From Aurantiochytrium sp. KH105 (taxonomy: Eukaryota; Sar; Bigyra; Thraustochytrida; Thraustochytriidae), in the NCBI GenBank assembly GCA_003116975.1, contig BGKB01000090.1:248001-312000 (forward strand): 64,000 bases of DNA, given 5' to 3'. Every line of letters starts with the position of its first letter. Within the stretch, counting starts at the first letter, position 1. A program made the position numbers and the translations under genes. The notes below the pieces were generated by a model. The model had not been told where the DNA came from. It did no database searches and saw only the letters and a program-made list of their open reading frames with translations. Shown piece by piece: positions 1 to 9,051 of this stretch.

Positions 1-1233
1 TGGAGCTGTGGGCGCCCCCCTTTCCCGCCGCTCCCCACTCTCCCCTCTCCCCACCCCCCCCCTTTCCCGCTGCCCGCCACAGCCTGCCGCAGAGGCAAGA
101 AGGCAGGCGGGCAGGCAGGTAGGCAGATAACCAGCCAGCTCCGTCCGGCCGCGCTTAGCCACGCCTGCCGGGGCGAGTCCAGCTCAGCACAAGCCAGCCG
201 CCGAGCGATCGAGCAAGCGAGCAAGCGAGCAAGCGAACAGGCGGAGCGGGAGGAGTGGAGTCAGTCGCCCTCCCTCCCTCCCTCCCTTCCCTCGCTGCCG
301 CAGCCGCCCCCGCGGCGCCTCCTGCTGCGGCCTGCGGAGGTGCGGGCGTCCCCAAGCTGCTTCCCGCACGCTGTGGGGCGGGACCCGCCCGCACCCTAGA
401 CCAGCTTCGCTTTTCGCCGACCCTTTTGCGCCGTTTTCCTGCTCCCCCTCCTTCCCCCTCCTCCGTGTCTCCGCGCATCCTCGCCGCATCGACCCATCCA
501 TTCTCTCCGCGCCTCATCCCACGCCTCCGCGCATCCTCGCAGGCGCCGACGCAGGCCTCTTTCGGCAGGCCTTCGCGTCATGTCTGCACGGTCCGCAGCC
601 TTGTCGCCGCAAGAACGCGGGCGGGGCCTGGCGGCGCGGTCCTTATCGCTATTTTATGGCCGTTGGTCGCGCGTGCACCCTCGTCGCGTATCCATCCACA
701 CATCCATGCATGCATGGATGGATGGATGGACGAGTCGATGCACGCGTGGAGAAAATGGATGGGCCCGCCGGGCCGCAGCCACCGGAGGAGGATTTGGGGG
801 GATCGCGCGAGGCAAGAACGCAAGCCGCCCCGGCCGCCTGTGCGTCTTTGTGCGTGGAGGAGCAGCGGCGGACCACCCGTCGAGTCATGTCTGAGCCCCT
901 GCGCAAGAACGCAAGGAGCCTGGCCGGAGCCGGAGGAGTCAAGGTGCGCTCGATCGTGCGCATTCGTTCCTGCATTTACCGTTCTCGCGCCAGACGTGCG
1001 ATGGACGGACTCGCTCCAAAAAAAAAATGCAACGGCACCCTCCGTCTCTGCGCCGAGCTCCTGCGCGCGCGGCGGCCGCGTCGCCATCACGAGGCGCTCC
1101 GCGTCGCCGCATTTCGCGCGCATCCCGCCTCTGCACAGGACATTCGTCCGCAAACCCAAGCAGATGCCTGATTCTGAAATTGGAAACAAGGCAGCAAGCA
1201 AGCAAGCAAGCAAGAACAAGCGACAGCGAGCGG
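1..1233. other. gene-free GC-rich repeat-rich flank
   Basis: I see no convincing gene here. The stretch is GC-rich with C-tracts, GGCA and AGCA repeats, a GATG/CATC run around 690-735 and the first copies of the CAAGAACGCAA-like motif (near 611, 813 and 903). An open frame on the plus strand begins with GTG and has low-complexity Pro/Arg/Ala composition, so I do not call it. The transposon at 1237 is inserted at the right edge. Confidence 0.6.
701..720. repeat. 20-bp perfect palindrome in a CATC/GATG tract
   Basis: Positions 701-710 (CATCCATGCA) are the exact reverse complement of 711-720 (TGCATGGATG). The palindrome sits inside a GGAT/ATCC microsatellite, so it could arise simply from a strand switch of that repeat. 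No associated gene is visible. Confidence 0.7.
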
Positions 1234-1236
1234 TAA

Positions 1237-1265
1237 CAGTCAACGAGACCATAAATCGGTAATTA
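1237..1265 (+). repeat. left terminal inverted repeat of the transposon
   Basis: This 29-bp sequence matches the reverse complement of 3197-3225 without mismatch. The match stops immediately outside the element, where both sides read TAA. Confidence 0.93.
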
Positions 1266-1401
1266 TAAAGGCAATGGACGGAGCTGCACAGGGCCGGGGG
1301 AAGGGGCGTTGTTGGCGGGCCTCTGTGCTGATAGTCGAGCCCAACTCGTATTTGGATAATAGTTGATTGTAACCATTCTTATTGTTTTTACTATATAACC
1401 T

Positions 1402-3036
1402 CTAGGGTCGACCATCTGAAATTGTTAGGACAGCTTCGAGCTGCTTTTCGAGTTCATCAACGTCGTATTCTTCTTCAAAAAGGTCATCATCATCACCACT
1501 ATCATCGCTGTCAGTTTCAACACCATCTTCAATCGAGGATTCACTACGAAACTCCTCTATGACACGATCACGTGAGACGATAATCCGCTTCACCAAGTCT
1601 CGACCAGAGGGTTGCTCGAGTTTGATGAACTCGGCATCGAGTCTCTGCTTCACATCTTGGAGAGTGGTGTCCTTCGTGTATTGCCTTGCAATATTTCCTT
1701 TCACGTAAGCCCAAATCAGTTCGATGGGCTGCAGATCCGAGTAGTGAGGTGGTGTGAAGAGGACGCGATGCCCTGCCCTCTGTGCTGCCTCGATCACTTC
1801 CGGCAGCACCTTCTCCTTGATCCAGTTCTTCAGCAGAACTTTCAGCTGCGCAACTGTGCTCGTTGCGTCGTGCGGTATCTGATATTGATAGAGCGCTGCA
1901 ATAACCTCCCGTTTCTTTAGCTTCGCGACGTCGGGTGCGGTTGGCGGCAGCGTCTTGTGGTAGCTCGCATTGTCCATTATGATCAGGGACGGCTCATGAA
2001 GGTTAGGTAGGAGCTGCGTCCGCCACCACAATGCAAAATTAGTCCCGTTGAAGTTCTTGTGGTAGTCTCCTTTGCTCGCGTCAGCTGCTTGCGGACAAAA
2101 CGTCCAAACAGAGCCTGGCACGAGGCCAGCTTCACGATCTGGGTATTTTGGACTCGAATTCTGAATGGCAGCCAAAATACAATACCTACGTCCCTTGTGT
2201 TGAACGCGCGTCGTTGTGTCTTCCGCGTCCATTGGATCAAATAGACTTTTGTCAAACCTATGGTAGTGTTGATGCACGTATGACTCATCAAGATAGACCT
2301 CCCTTAGCTGCAACTCAGGCGGAAGGGATCGATTCTGTAAGAGTCTGACGATGTAATCGTCGCGCAGAGCAATATGTTCGACCTTCAGCGAAACCTTTCC
2401 CGGACGCTTCCCACGGCAGAAGCCCATCGCGACCAGATAGGACTGTGTGGCGCGAAGAGCAGCACTGTAGTCTTTGGCGTCTATCACACCGCCTTCGTCA
2501 TGGATAATCGAAAGCACCCCAGTCTCTACCAGGTAGTCTGTGATGTGTCTGGCTGACACAGCCTCATGGCGCAGCCGCCTTTCGCGTACGAAGTCACGAA
2601 TCTTGAAGAATACCTGCTTCGTCGTTGGAACACGTCTCGGCTTCGCCTCTCGATTGCCGCGATTCGAGACTGGTTGCAGACTGCGATCGCCAGTCTCACT
2701 CGTTCGAGAGTCGGTCCAGCTCTTTATAAGAGGAGCGAGTGTAGACTTGGATATGCCCAGCATTGCGGACACGTTTGCCATCGCGTTAATCGGCCACTTG
2801 CGGCCTGTCTTTTTCTGCGAAGCCAACTGATCTTTTTGATACGCGAAATAAGCGTGTAGAGCCATGAAGCGCTCTTGAGACGTGAGCACCGGTCGTCCAC
2901 GAGCTTTTCTGATTGCCTGAAGTTCTCCTTCGCAGCCCTCGATGGTCGCCGTTACCCGGGTCTTGACGCTTTCATTTCGCGGACGCCCTTGCTCTTGAGA
3001 TAGTGATGTCCGGCGACGCTTGGGGGACCCGCTCAT
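1402..3036 (-). CDS. DDE transposase, IS630/Tc1/mariner-like
   Basis: The protein is the transposase of the surrounding element and would cut and rejoin DNA at its inverted repeats. I start it at the ATG at 3036 (544 residues, MSGSPKRRR); the open frame reaches further back only to a GTG. A basic N-terminus is followed by a helix-turn-helix-like segment (about residues 80-110). The DDE_3-type catalytic core has its first Asp in YLDES (about D250), its second in IIMDNASYH (about D355) and its Glu in PIELIW (about E439). The 83 residues between the second Asp and the Glu far exceed the 34-39 of classical Tc1/mariner enzymes. The extra stretch includes a lysine- and leucine-rich segment resembling a small helical insert. 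The C-terminus is very acidic (DDSGDDDDLFEEEYDVDE). No frameshift or internal stop is present, so the enzyme could be active. Confidence 0.88.
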   Translation of the reverse strand: MSGSPKRRRTSLSQEQGRPRNESVKTRVTATIEGCEGELQAIRKARGRPVLTSQERFMALHAYFAYQKDQLASQKKTGRKWPINAMANVSAMLGISKSTLAPLIKSWTDSRTSETGDRSLQPVSNRGNREAKPRRVPTTKQVFFKIRDFVRERRLRHEAVSARHITDYLVETGVLSIIHDEGGVIDAKDYSAALRATQSYLVAMGFCRGKRPGKVSLKVEHIALRDDYIVRLLQNRSLPPELQLREVYLDESYVHQHYHRFDKSLFDPMDAEDTTTRVQHKGRRYCILAAIQNSSPKYPDREAGLVPGSVWTFCPQAADASKGDYHKNFNGTNFALWWRTQLLPNLHEPSLIIMDNASYHKTLPPTAPDVAKLKKREVIAALYQYQIPHDATSTVAQLKVLLKNWIKEKVLPEVIEAAQRAGHRVLFTPPHYSDLQPIELIWAYVKGNIARQYTKDTTLQDVKQRLDAEFIKLEQPSGRDLVKRIIVSRDRVIEEFRSESSIEDGVETDSDDSGDDDDLFEEEYDVDELEKQLEAVLTISDGRP

Positions 3037-3196
3037 CGTTTTAGTACACACCCCCTCTTCACCGCAAGTCCGCGTCGTGTGCTCGCTGGCGTTGGTCGTA
3101 GCCGCGCGCTTCGTCGCGATCTGCACGCCGTCGACTTTTTCCAGTTCATCTTAAAAAGCGCCGCTTCTCGCGTGGACGGAAGGAAAAATTAGAGGC

Positions 3197-3225
3197 TAAT
3201 TACCGATTTATGGTCTCGTTGACTG
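3197..3225 (-). repeat. right terminal inverted repeat of the transposon
   Basis: This is the exact 29-bp inverted counterpart of 1237-1265. It is followed by TAA at 3226-3228, which equals the TAA preceding the left end. Confidence 0.93.
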
Positions 3226-3680
3226 TAAGTTACGTTTTTTTTTTTTCTGTCGCGACATCGCGACGCGTACGTGCACCCTACACAGAGTACGAACGACGCC
3301 TTTCCCCCACTGTCCAAGAGCGCGGGCTGCGCACAGCTCAAACGCAAACTTTGCATCCGTGCGCGCGTCGCCAGGAAACCGACCGCCGCCTCGGCGAGAC
3401 TCGCGTGGCGTCTCGAGTTGAGTCATTTCGTGCCGCGTCGGGTCGAGTCGGGTCGACTTGTGTGAGGACGCCGCGATTCGGACCCGGAGATCGAGATTGA
3501 CCAAACGGTTGTTTTCCATGGCGCGAACACGAACACATTCATTCTCCGCGGCGGTAAACCCCACGACAGCGACCACGGTAGGCGGCGCAAGGAGCCCGCG
3601 CTCGAGGGCCGAAATTGTCGCCATGACGCGATCCAAGCGTGGCGCACGCGGTTGCCGTGGCGCATGCGCCGTGGCAGCAG

Positions 3681-3690
3681 TATATAGAGC
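3681..3690 (+). promoter_or_regulatory. isolated TATA-like box
   Basis: TATATAGAGC stands out in GC-rich DNA and lies about 35 bp upstream of an ATG (3716) that opens a 204-codon frame. That frame looks non-coding (repeat-derived NERT and Ser/Arg-rich), so the box may be fortuitous or may drive an unrecognised transcript. Confidence 0.25.
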
Positions 3691-4150
3691 GCGACGGGAC
3701 CTGTGAAAGAAAGACATGGACAGGAGGACCATGATGGGTGGTACATACATCCATACGTGGCCGCCTCGAAAGTCGCGCCTCCCGCACATGGGTGCGCGCG
3801 CGGATGCAAAGCAACTGAAGTCCGCCGCCAAAGCCACGCGGAGCTCGCAAGAACGCAGGTCCTCGCGTGGGCGACTCTGGGTCGGCCGCTCGACCTCCTT
3901 TGCGTCCCGTCCATCCATTCATCAATCTGCGCACCCATCGACCGCGATGTCGCTAAGCGCGTCTCGACGCGGCAAGAGTCCAGTTTCTAATGCATGCTCA
4001 GCTCGCGTCGCTCGCAGGCGGCAATTGTGGGGCTCCTGCATGCCAGCATGTCAAGCGAAGCAGCCGGGCTGGCCCCGCCGCAAGTTGCCCTCCTCTGCGC
4101 GTGTGGATTCCTCCTCGCAAGAACACAAAATCTGCGAATCCCACGCTGTG

Positions 4151-4225
4151 CACAAACAAACAAACAAACGAACAAACGAACGAACGAACGAACGAACGAA
4201 CGAACGAACGAACGAACGAACGAAC
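4151..4225 (+). repeat. (AACA/AACG)n tetranucleotide microsatellite
   Basis: About 75 bp of tandem AACA turning into AACG units, with a few interruptions at the left end. It is non-coding and lies inside the CAAGAACGCAA-rich block. Confidence 0.9.
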
Positions 4226-4589
4226 TCTAACCAAGCAAGCAAGAAAACCAACGAAACAAACGACCTTTGCCGGCTCGCTCGCGCGCTTGCTCCGACCGCG
4301 TCGCGCCTCGACCTCGGCAAGAATGCTTGAGCTATCTCGCACAGAGAAGCATCCGGGTTCGGGCGAGCGGCCACTCCTCAAATGCATGCATGCCTGTAAA
4401 CGATGCATTCATTCATGCGTACGTACAGCCACCCTCGCATGCGTCCCGTCCGTCACGAGCCCGGCCTCGCGCGAGGCCTGGTCCTCCGCCGCGACGCGCG
4501 CCTCCGCAAGAACGCAAGGCTCTGCGGCGCTGCAAAAATGACGCCACGAAAGCCAACAGACTGCGCGAGGCCTGGTCGGGCCGTGCTGT

Positions 4590-5890
4590 GCGCTCTCAGA
4601 AGGACGCAATCTCTGGAGCGGGGGAGGAAGCCGCGGGGCCACGGCTTGGAAGACGTCGAGACGCGGTCGCGGCCGAGATGCCAGAGGAAGCATCTTGGTC
4701 CAGCCGCCTCGCCTCCGGGCCTGCTCAAGAACGCAATCTCTGGGGCGGGCGGCAGAGCGGCAGAGCGGGAGAGCGGGGCGTGGCAGCTGCAGGGCGCGGC
4801 CAGGAGAAGCAACCCGCCTCGCGCAGGCCGCGGCTGCGTGCGCCGACCTCTGGGATGGATGGAGGTCTTTTCTTCCCCCGCAGTGGTCAAGTCGGATATC
4901 TGCGCCTCCGGGCGTGCAGAGCCAACCAGCCACCGCGAGCGGAAGAACGCGACCTCGGGGATAATCGGGGTGGTGCCAACGGCCACGGAAGCATCGGGCA
5001 CGGGCAGACTTCATGAAGCGAATTGCTTTGAAGCTTGCTCAACAGGCATTCATCCCACAATACAAGCGATCGCACATCTCACAAGAACGCAATCTCTGAA
5101 GACGATGTGTCGTCGTGCTGGCAGGAAAGGAATCGCTTCCAGCTGGTAAGTGGATGTCGTGACGCACAAGAACGCAATCTCTGCAAATGATAATGACAAA
5201 CGCATTCATTGTGGCGGACAACGTGACGCACAAGAATATACGGTCAAGTCTGCGATTTGTCGCAAGAACGCAAAATTTGGAAGGGATCGGGATGCCAAGG
5301 GAAGCATCTAGCTCGTCCAGACTTCATAGAGCGATCTTTTCCGAAGTTCACTCAAAAGTCACGCGCCCCACAATACAAGCGAGCTCACCTCTCACAAGTA
5401 CGCAATCTCTGAAGATGCTGCGTCATCATGGTTCCTGAGAAAAGGAACCGCTCCCAGCAAATAAACAAAAACCTTGCCGCACAAGAACACAATCACTGCT
5501 AACCTTACCATAAATCGCAATCGCGCGGCGGAGAACTTGACGCACAAGAACTCACCGGCAATCTTGCCAATATTGGTTGCAAGAATGCGCAAACTCGAAA
5601 AAGATCGGGATGCCAAGGGAAGCTTTAGCTCGCCCAGCCTTGATGATGCGATCATTTCCGAAGCTTGCTCAGATGCCATACAAACAGACCCACCTCTCAC
5701 AAGAACGCAATCTCTGAAGAGGATGCGCCGTCTTGATTTTTCTAGACGTGGCTGAGCAACAAGTGAATGAATGCTTCCCCGCACACAAGAACGCAATCCC
5801 TGCGAATGACAAGAACAACCGCATTCACGTGGCGGACAACTCGAAGCACAAGAACTCAATCTTGCCATCATGAATTGCAAGAACACGCAA
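4590..5890 (+). repeat. satellite-like array, period about 305-356 bp
   Basis: The anchor CAAGAACGCAATCTCTG recurs at 4726, 5082, 5395 (one mismatch) and 5700, giving spacings of 356, 313 and 305 bp. A diverged anchor lies at 4597. Each unit has further shared landmarks in the same order: GATGCCAAGGGAAGC (4677 diverged, 5291, 5609), a GAAGCTTGCTCA/GAAGTTCACTCA segment, a CACCTCTCACAAG segment, and a GCGGACAA segment followed by a CACAAGAA copy. Units degrade toward the left. No coding potential is evident. The shared order of landmarks supports tandem duplication followed by drift rather than chance recurrence of one motif. Confidence 0.75.
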
Positions 5891-5994
5891 GCTTAGCTTC
5901 AAACGATCTCTTTTATTATTATTTTTTTTATAAAATTTTCAACACGACTCAAATCTTTCATCGCCCAATGAGAGGCCCGAATCCGACGTCGTGA

Positions 5995-8900
5995 TCATCT
6001 CATAGACCATTTCGAGGACTGCGAGGCGGCCGATGAGGATTGGGACGATTCCCTGCGACTCTCCGCGACCTCCTCCGGGTCGCCTTCGTCCCACCTGTGA
6101 CCCGTACAATAGCGGACGCGTGAGAGAGCGGAATTTACCGTGTCGTACAGAGATTGCACCTCTCTATCCAAGAGATAACCATGCGACTGGCCACGACGAA
6201 TGAGACGAGTCTGCACATTCAAAATAAGCACAGCAACCAAATGTGAGACCCAAATGACCACAAGATCGTCGGGGGCACTGTTAATGTACTCGCGAGCCTT
6301 GCTCACTTCGCGTTGGGACTCGAGCAGCACAAGGTGCAACTCGCGATCGAGACGCGGGTCCGACGATGAAAATTGCAAGCTCAACTCGCGCTGCGCCTTG
6401 CGATGCGCATCCACAAAGGCTGAGGCGATAATCACGCGCAGCTGATTCTCGTGCTGACGAGCCAGCTCATAGCTCGCGCTGCAACCATAGTACAAGAACG
6501 TGCCGATCATTGCCTCGAATCTTGACTGTCGTGTGTCACCAACATCCTGCAGAATTGCCCAGTCCGCGAGCTCGCCACCTTGCGCAATATTGGCGGATGA
6601 AACCTCGAGCGACTGCAACAGCGTATAGTCCACAAAAGTGTGACCCGAGAGCTCGCCATTCTCAATCTGCTTCCAGTAACAATACCGCTGCATATTCACA
6701 AAAACTTCGCGCAGCTCCTTGGCGCGCTGCTTGAATTCGCGCTCCTCATCGCCCTTGGCGCGGCCCTCCTCAAGCTCGGCACGGCGCACCAGCTTGTGCA
6801 GGTCCCGCTGCGCGTACTGGGGCAGCTCTACGTTACCGGCACCTTGACGACGTAGCCGCACACTCACGTGGTTCGCCCTCCGCATGCGATCATTCGCCTC
6901 TTGATCCTCGGCATATCTCATTGAAGCCATTCGCGTGCCTTCTTCCACCGAAAGGGCGCGCGAGGGCCCGCGTGTTGGCGTTGCAACCATGCGTGGGCGG
7001 TTCGAAAGCTTGCGAAGATCGCTGTCGGAATGCCGCTTTGGCTGGCTCAGCCTGGCCTGACCATCCTCCAGCCTGCCTTCATCGCCTTCTTGACCCGCTC
7101 CTGCTGCTCCTCCTCCCCCTGCTGCGGCGTCAGGAGAGTAACCTTGCGACTCTTCGCGGCTTGGCGCCATCTCGAGGTCAAACTCGTCTTCATTTGCGCC
7201 ACCGCCTCGAGCAATGGGGTTTGGCGACTCTCTCCTTCCGTGAAATCGCGTCCCATCGAGCACTGCGCCTGCAGACACCACATGACTTGGACTGCCGTCC
7301 TGAGGCCTCGGGCTGGCTCGAATGTCGCGCCAGCTCCGCCGCTTCATCAAAGGCGACACCGGCTCGTCTTGCGGTTCTGGCAGCGGCAAGAAATCCTGTC
7401 CACTGCTGGCACTCTCGCTGCTCTGGAATGCAAGCAAAAGGTCCGCGTCTGAAATGCCTGCCTCAGTCTCGAGAGCAACTTTCTCGGCATTCTCGCTGCG
7501 ACAAACCTCCCGTGCCCGGTCAATCTCGTCGTCCGTCAGTTCGGCGAGAGCTGGAACGTGAAGGCGAACAAGGTCCAGATTACACAAGGCAAACTTGGGC
7601 TGCTCCAGGAGACTTGCCAACTTGTCGACGAGCTCGCGGCGCATGCCTTCGTGCCAGCTCTGCACCATCTGTACGCGTGCTGCAGAGGACCCAATGAGGC
7701 CAAGCTTGTTCAGCAAGGGCTCCATGGTTGGAGCATTCACCACCAAGGTGAGGAGTGCCATGGCGCCCACAAACCCAAAGAGAACGGCAGTTTCCCGCGT
7801 CGCTTCCTCCTGCAACTCCTCGCTCTCGAACTGCGAGGCATCATTGGAAATAGAGAGCGCGAGGGCAATGCCCACGGCGCCGCGCAGACCACCCCACCAC
7901 ATAACCACGTGCTCGGCAACATTCGCGCCCAGTCCAGTGTAGGCCACGATCGGGTAAAATACCAGGAGCACGACAATGCGGATCAGTGTCATGAACGCAA
8001 AGAGCACGAAAATGTACGCATAGGCCCCGGTGGCAAACTGAGGGCTCGCGCCCACCATCGACTCGCCCCAGACAACGCCACCCAGCGTAAAGAGAATCGT
8101 GTTACCAAGGAACTCGATCATGCTCCAGACGTTGTGCAGCAGCGTTTGATCATGGACCAGGGTGAGCCCTACGGCCGACGTGAGAATACCGCAAAAGACG
8201 ACCGAGAGCACACCACTTGTACCTGCCACAACTTCTGCCACAAAGTAGCTCATGTACGCAAAGGCAATTGTCGATGCAACCTGCAAAACAGAATCGCGGG
8301 TTCCCAGCTTGCGATTGAGCAGCCACAAGACGAGATTGAGCATGATTGAAAAGGCGACGCCCACGAGAGCGCCACCCACGCTCATTTGAAAGAACTTGCC
8401 CACGCCCGTAGGAATGTCGTACGACTCACCAATACCTTCCTCACCCTTTTCGGCAAGGTACAACTCGGAGAAGATCGTGAAAAACACAATGGCTGAACCA
8501 TCATTGAGCATCGCCTCGCCTTCCACCACCATTCGAAGTCGAGGAGGGGCGCCCACGTCTTCCAGCGTCGCCGTTACGGCCACGGGATCCGTTGCAGAGA
8601 GGATGGCGCCAAGCGTAAGGCACAGGTTCCACGACCACCCCAGTGGAAACACATAGTACACCGCCGATCCACTCAAAATCGTACCGACCAAGACGCCCGG
8701 GAATGCCAGCGAGAGCGTCTGAGGCAGCGACTTTCGAAATTCATGCCACTTAACCTGCAAGACATCGCCAAAGATGAGCGCTGGCAAAAACGTCAAGAGC
8801 AAAAGCTCCGGGTCGATGTTTGACCACAGATTGATCGACTCTTTGAGGACATTGTCGCTGCTCGTTTCGGACGTCACCACGCCCATTACTACGCCGATTA

Positions 8901-9051
8901 TGTACATGACGGCCGTGTACGGCACATCGGGTGCGCGCCGCGAGAGTAAATATGAGACCGAGACGCCCACGATGATCGTAAAAAACGGGAACAGCACCGC
9001 CTTGTACGAGTCGACATCCTCGGTGTCATTGCCCGGCAGGTTTTCCGACAT
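5995..9051 (-). CDS. Na+/H+ exchanger, CPA1 family
   Basis: This is a plasma- or endomembrane cation/proton antiporter that would exchange Na+ (or K+) for H+. I start it at the ATG at 9051 (MSENLPG; 1,018 residues). An N-terminal membrane domain of about 12 helices occupies roughly residues 15-460. Family hallmarks are FLPALIFGD, the ATDPVAV motif of the discontinuous helix (about 153-159), EGEAMLNDGSAIVFF with the conserved ND pair (about 183-184), and WGGLRGAVGIALAL. The remaining 550 or so residues are a soluble tail. The tail has Ser/Pro-rich low complexity, then a charged helical segment with YCYWKQIENGEL, reminiscent of long-tailed SOS1/NHX7-type exchangers. I see no cyclic-nucleotide-binding domain. 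The gene is divergent from the TOG-protein gene. Family assignment is firm; the ion preference is inferred. Confidence 0.92.
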   Translation of the reverse strand: MSENLPGNDTEDVDSYKAVLFPFFTIIVGVSVSYLLSRRAPDVPYTAVMYIIGVVMGVVTSETSSDNVLKESINLWSNIDPELLLLTFLPALIFGDVLQVKWHEFRKSLPQTLSLAFPGVLVGTILSGSAVYYVFPLGWSWNLCLTLGAILSATDPVAVTATLEDVGAPPRLRMVVEGEAMLNDGSAIVFFTIFSELYLAEKGEEGIGESYDIPTGVGKFFQMSVGGALVGVAFSIMLNLVLWLLNRKLGTRDSVLQVASTIAFAYMSYFVAEVVAGTSGVLSVVFCGILTSAVGLTLVHDQTLLHNVWSMIEFLGNTILFTLGGVVWGESMVGASPQFATGAYAYIFVLFAFMTLIRIVVLLVFYPIVAYTGLGANVAEHVVMWWGGLRGAVGIALALSISNDASQFESEELQEEATRETAVLFGFVGAMALLTLVVNAPTMEPLLNKLGLIGSSAARVQMVQSWHEGMRRELVDKLASLLEQPKFALCNLDLVRLHVPALAELTDDEIDRAREVCRSENAEKVALETEAGISDADLLLAFQSSESASSGQDFLPLPEPQDEPVSPLMKRRSWRDIRASPRPQDGSPSHVVSAGAVLDGTRFHGRRESPNPIARGGGANEDEFDLEMAPSREESQGYSPDAAAGGGGAAGAGQEGDEGRLEDGQARLSQPKRHSDSDLRKLSNRPRMVATPTRGPSRALSVEEGTRMASMRYAEDQEANDRMRRANHVSVRLRRQGAGNVELPQYAQRDLHKLVRRAELEEGRAKGDEEREFKQRAKELREVFVNMQRYCYWKQIENGELSGHTFVDYTLLQSLEVSSANIAQGGELADWAILQDVGDTRQSRFEAMIGTFLYYGCSASYELARQHENQLRVIIASAFVDAHRKAQRELSLQFSSSDPRLDRELHLVLLESQREVSKAREYINSAPDDLVVIWVSHLVAVLILNVQTRLIRRGQSHGYLLDREVQSLYDTVNSALSRVRYCTGHRWDEGDPEEVAESRRESSQSSSAASQSSKWSMR

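Larger units (their letters stand above)
1234..3228 (-). mobile_element. complete DNA transposon with 29-bp perfect TIRs
   Basis: The left terminus 1237-1265 (starting CAGTCAACGAGACC) and the right terminus 3197-3225 (ending GGTCTCGTTGACTG) are exact reverse complements over 29 bp. A TAA flanks both ends (1234-1236 and 3226-3228), as expected for a target-site duplication. Between the termini lies one long minus-strand transposase ORF with an apparently complete DDE catalytic core. The element is 1,989 bp, less GC-rich than its surroundings, and inserted into a repetitive gene-poor block. Perfect termini plus an open ORF suggest recent insertion. The transposase resembles the IS630/Tc1/mariner superfamily, which normally duplicates TA; a TA duplication with a one-base offset cannot be excluded from a single copy. 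Confidence 0.9.
3229..5994. other. gene-free, motif-rich intergenic block
   Basis: I find no supportable gene. The block holds a TATA-like sequence near 3681, an AACG microsatellite at 4151-4225, many copies of a CAAGAACGCAA-type motif, and the 305-356 bp higher-order repeats described separately. Open frames here translate into repeat-derived low complexity such as runs of NERT. The last 60 bases are AT-rich and may hold the 3' end signals of the Na+/H+ exchanger gene. Confidence 0.6.

Noticed and set aside
255..1262. 335-codon plus-strand frame in the left flank
   Set aside because: It starts with GTG, is low-complexity and Arg/Pro/Ala-rich, and its last codons lie inside the transposon's terminal repeat.
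4151..4225. Possible CRISPR-like or telomeric array
   Set aside because: It is a plain tetranucleotide microsatellite without spacers. No TTAGGG-type telomere repeat occurs in the window, and no CRISPR array was found anywhere.
3716..4330. 204-codon frame downstream of a TATA-like box
   Set aside because: The translation is repeat-derived (NERT runs from the AACG array), and overlapping frames look equally open. No motif supports a protein.
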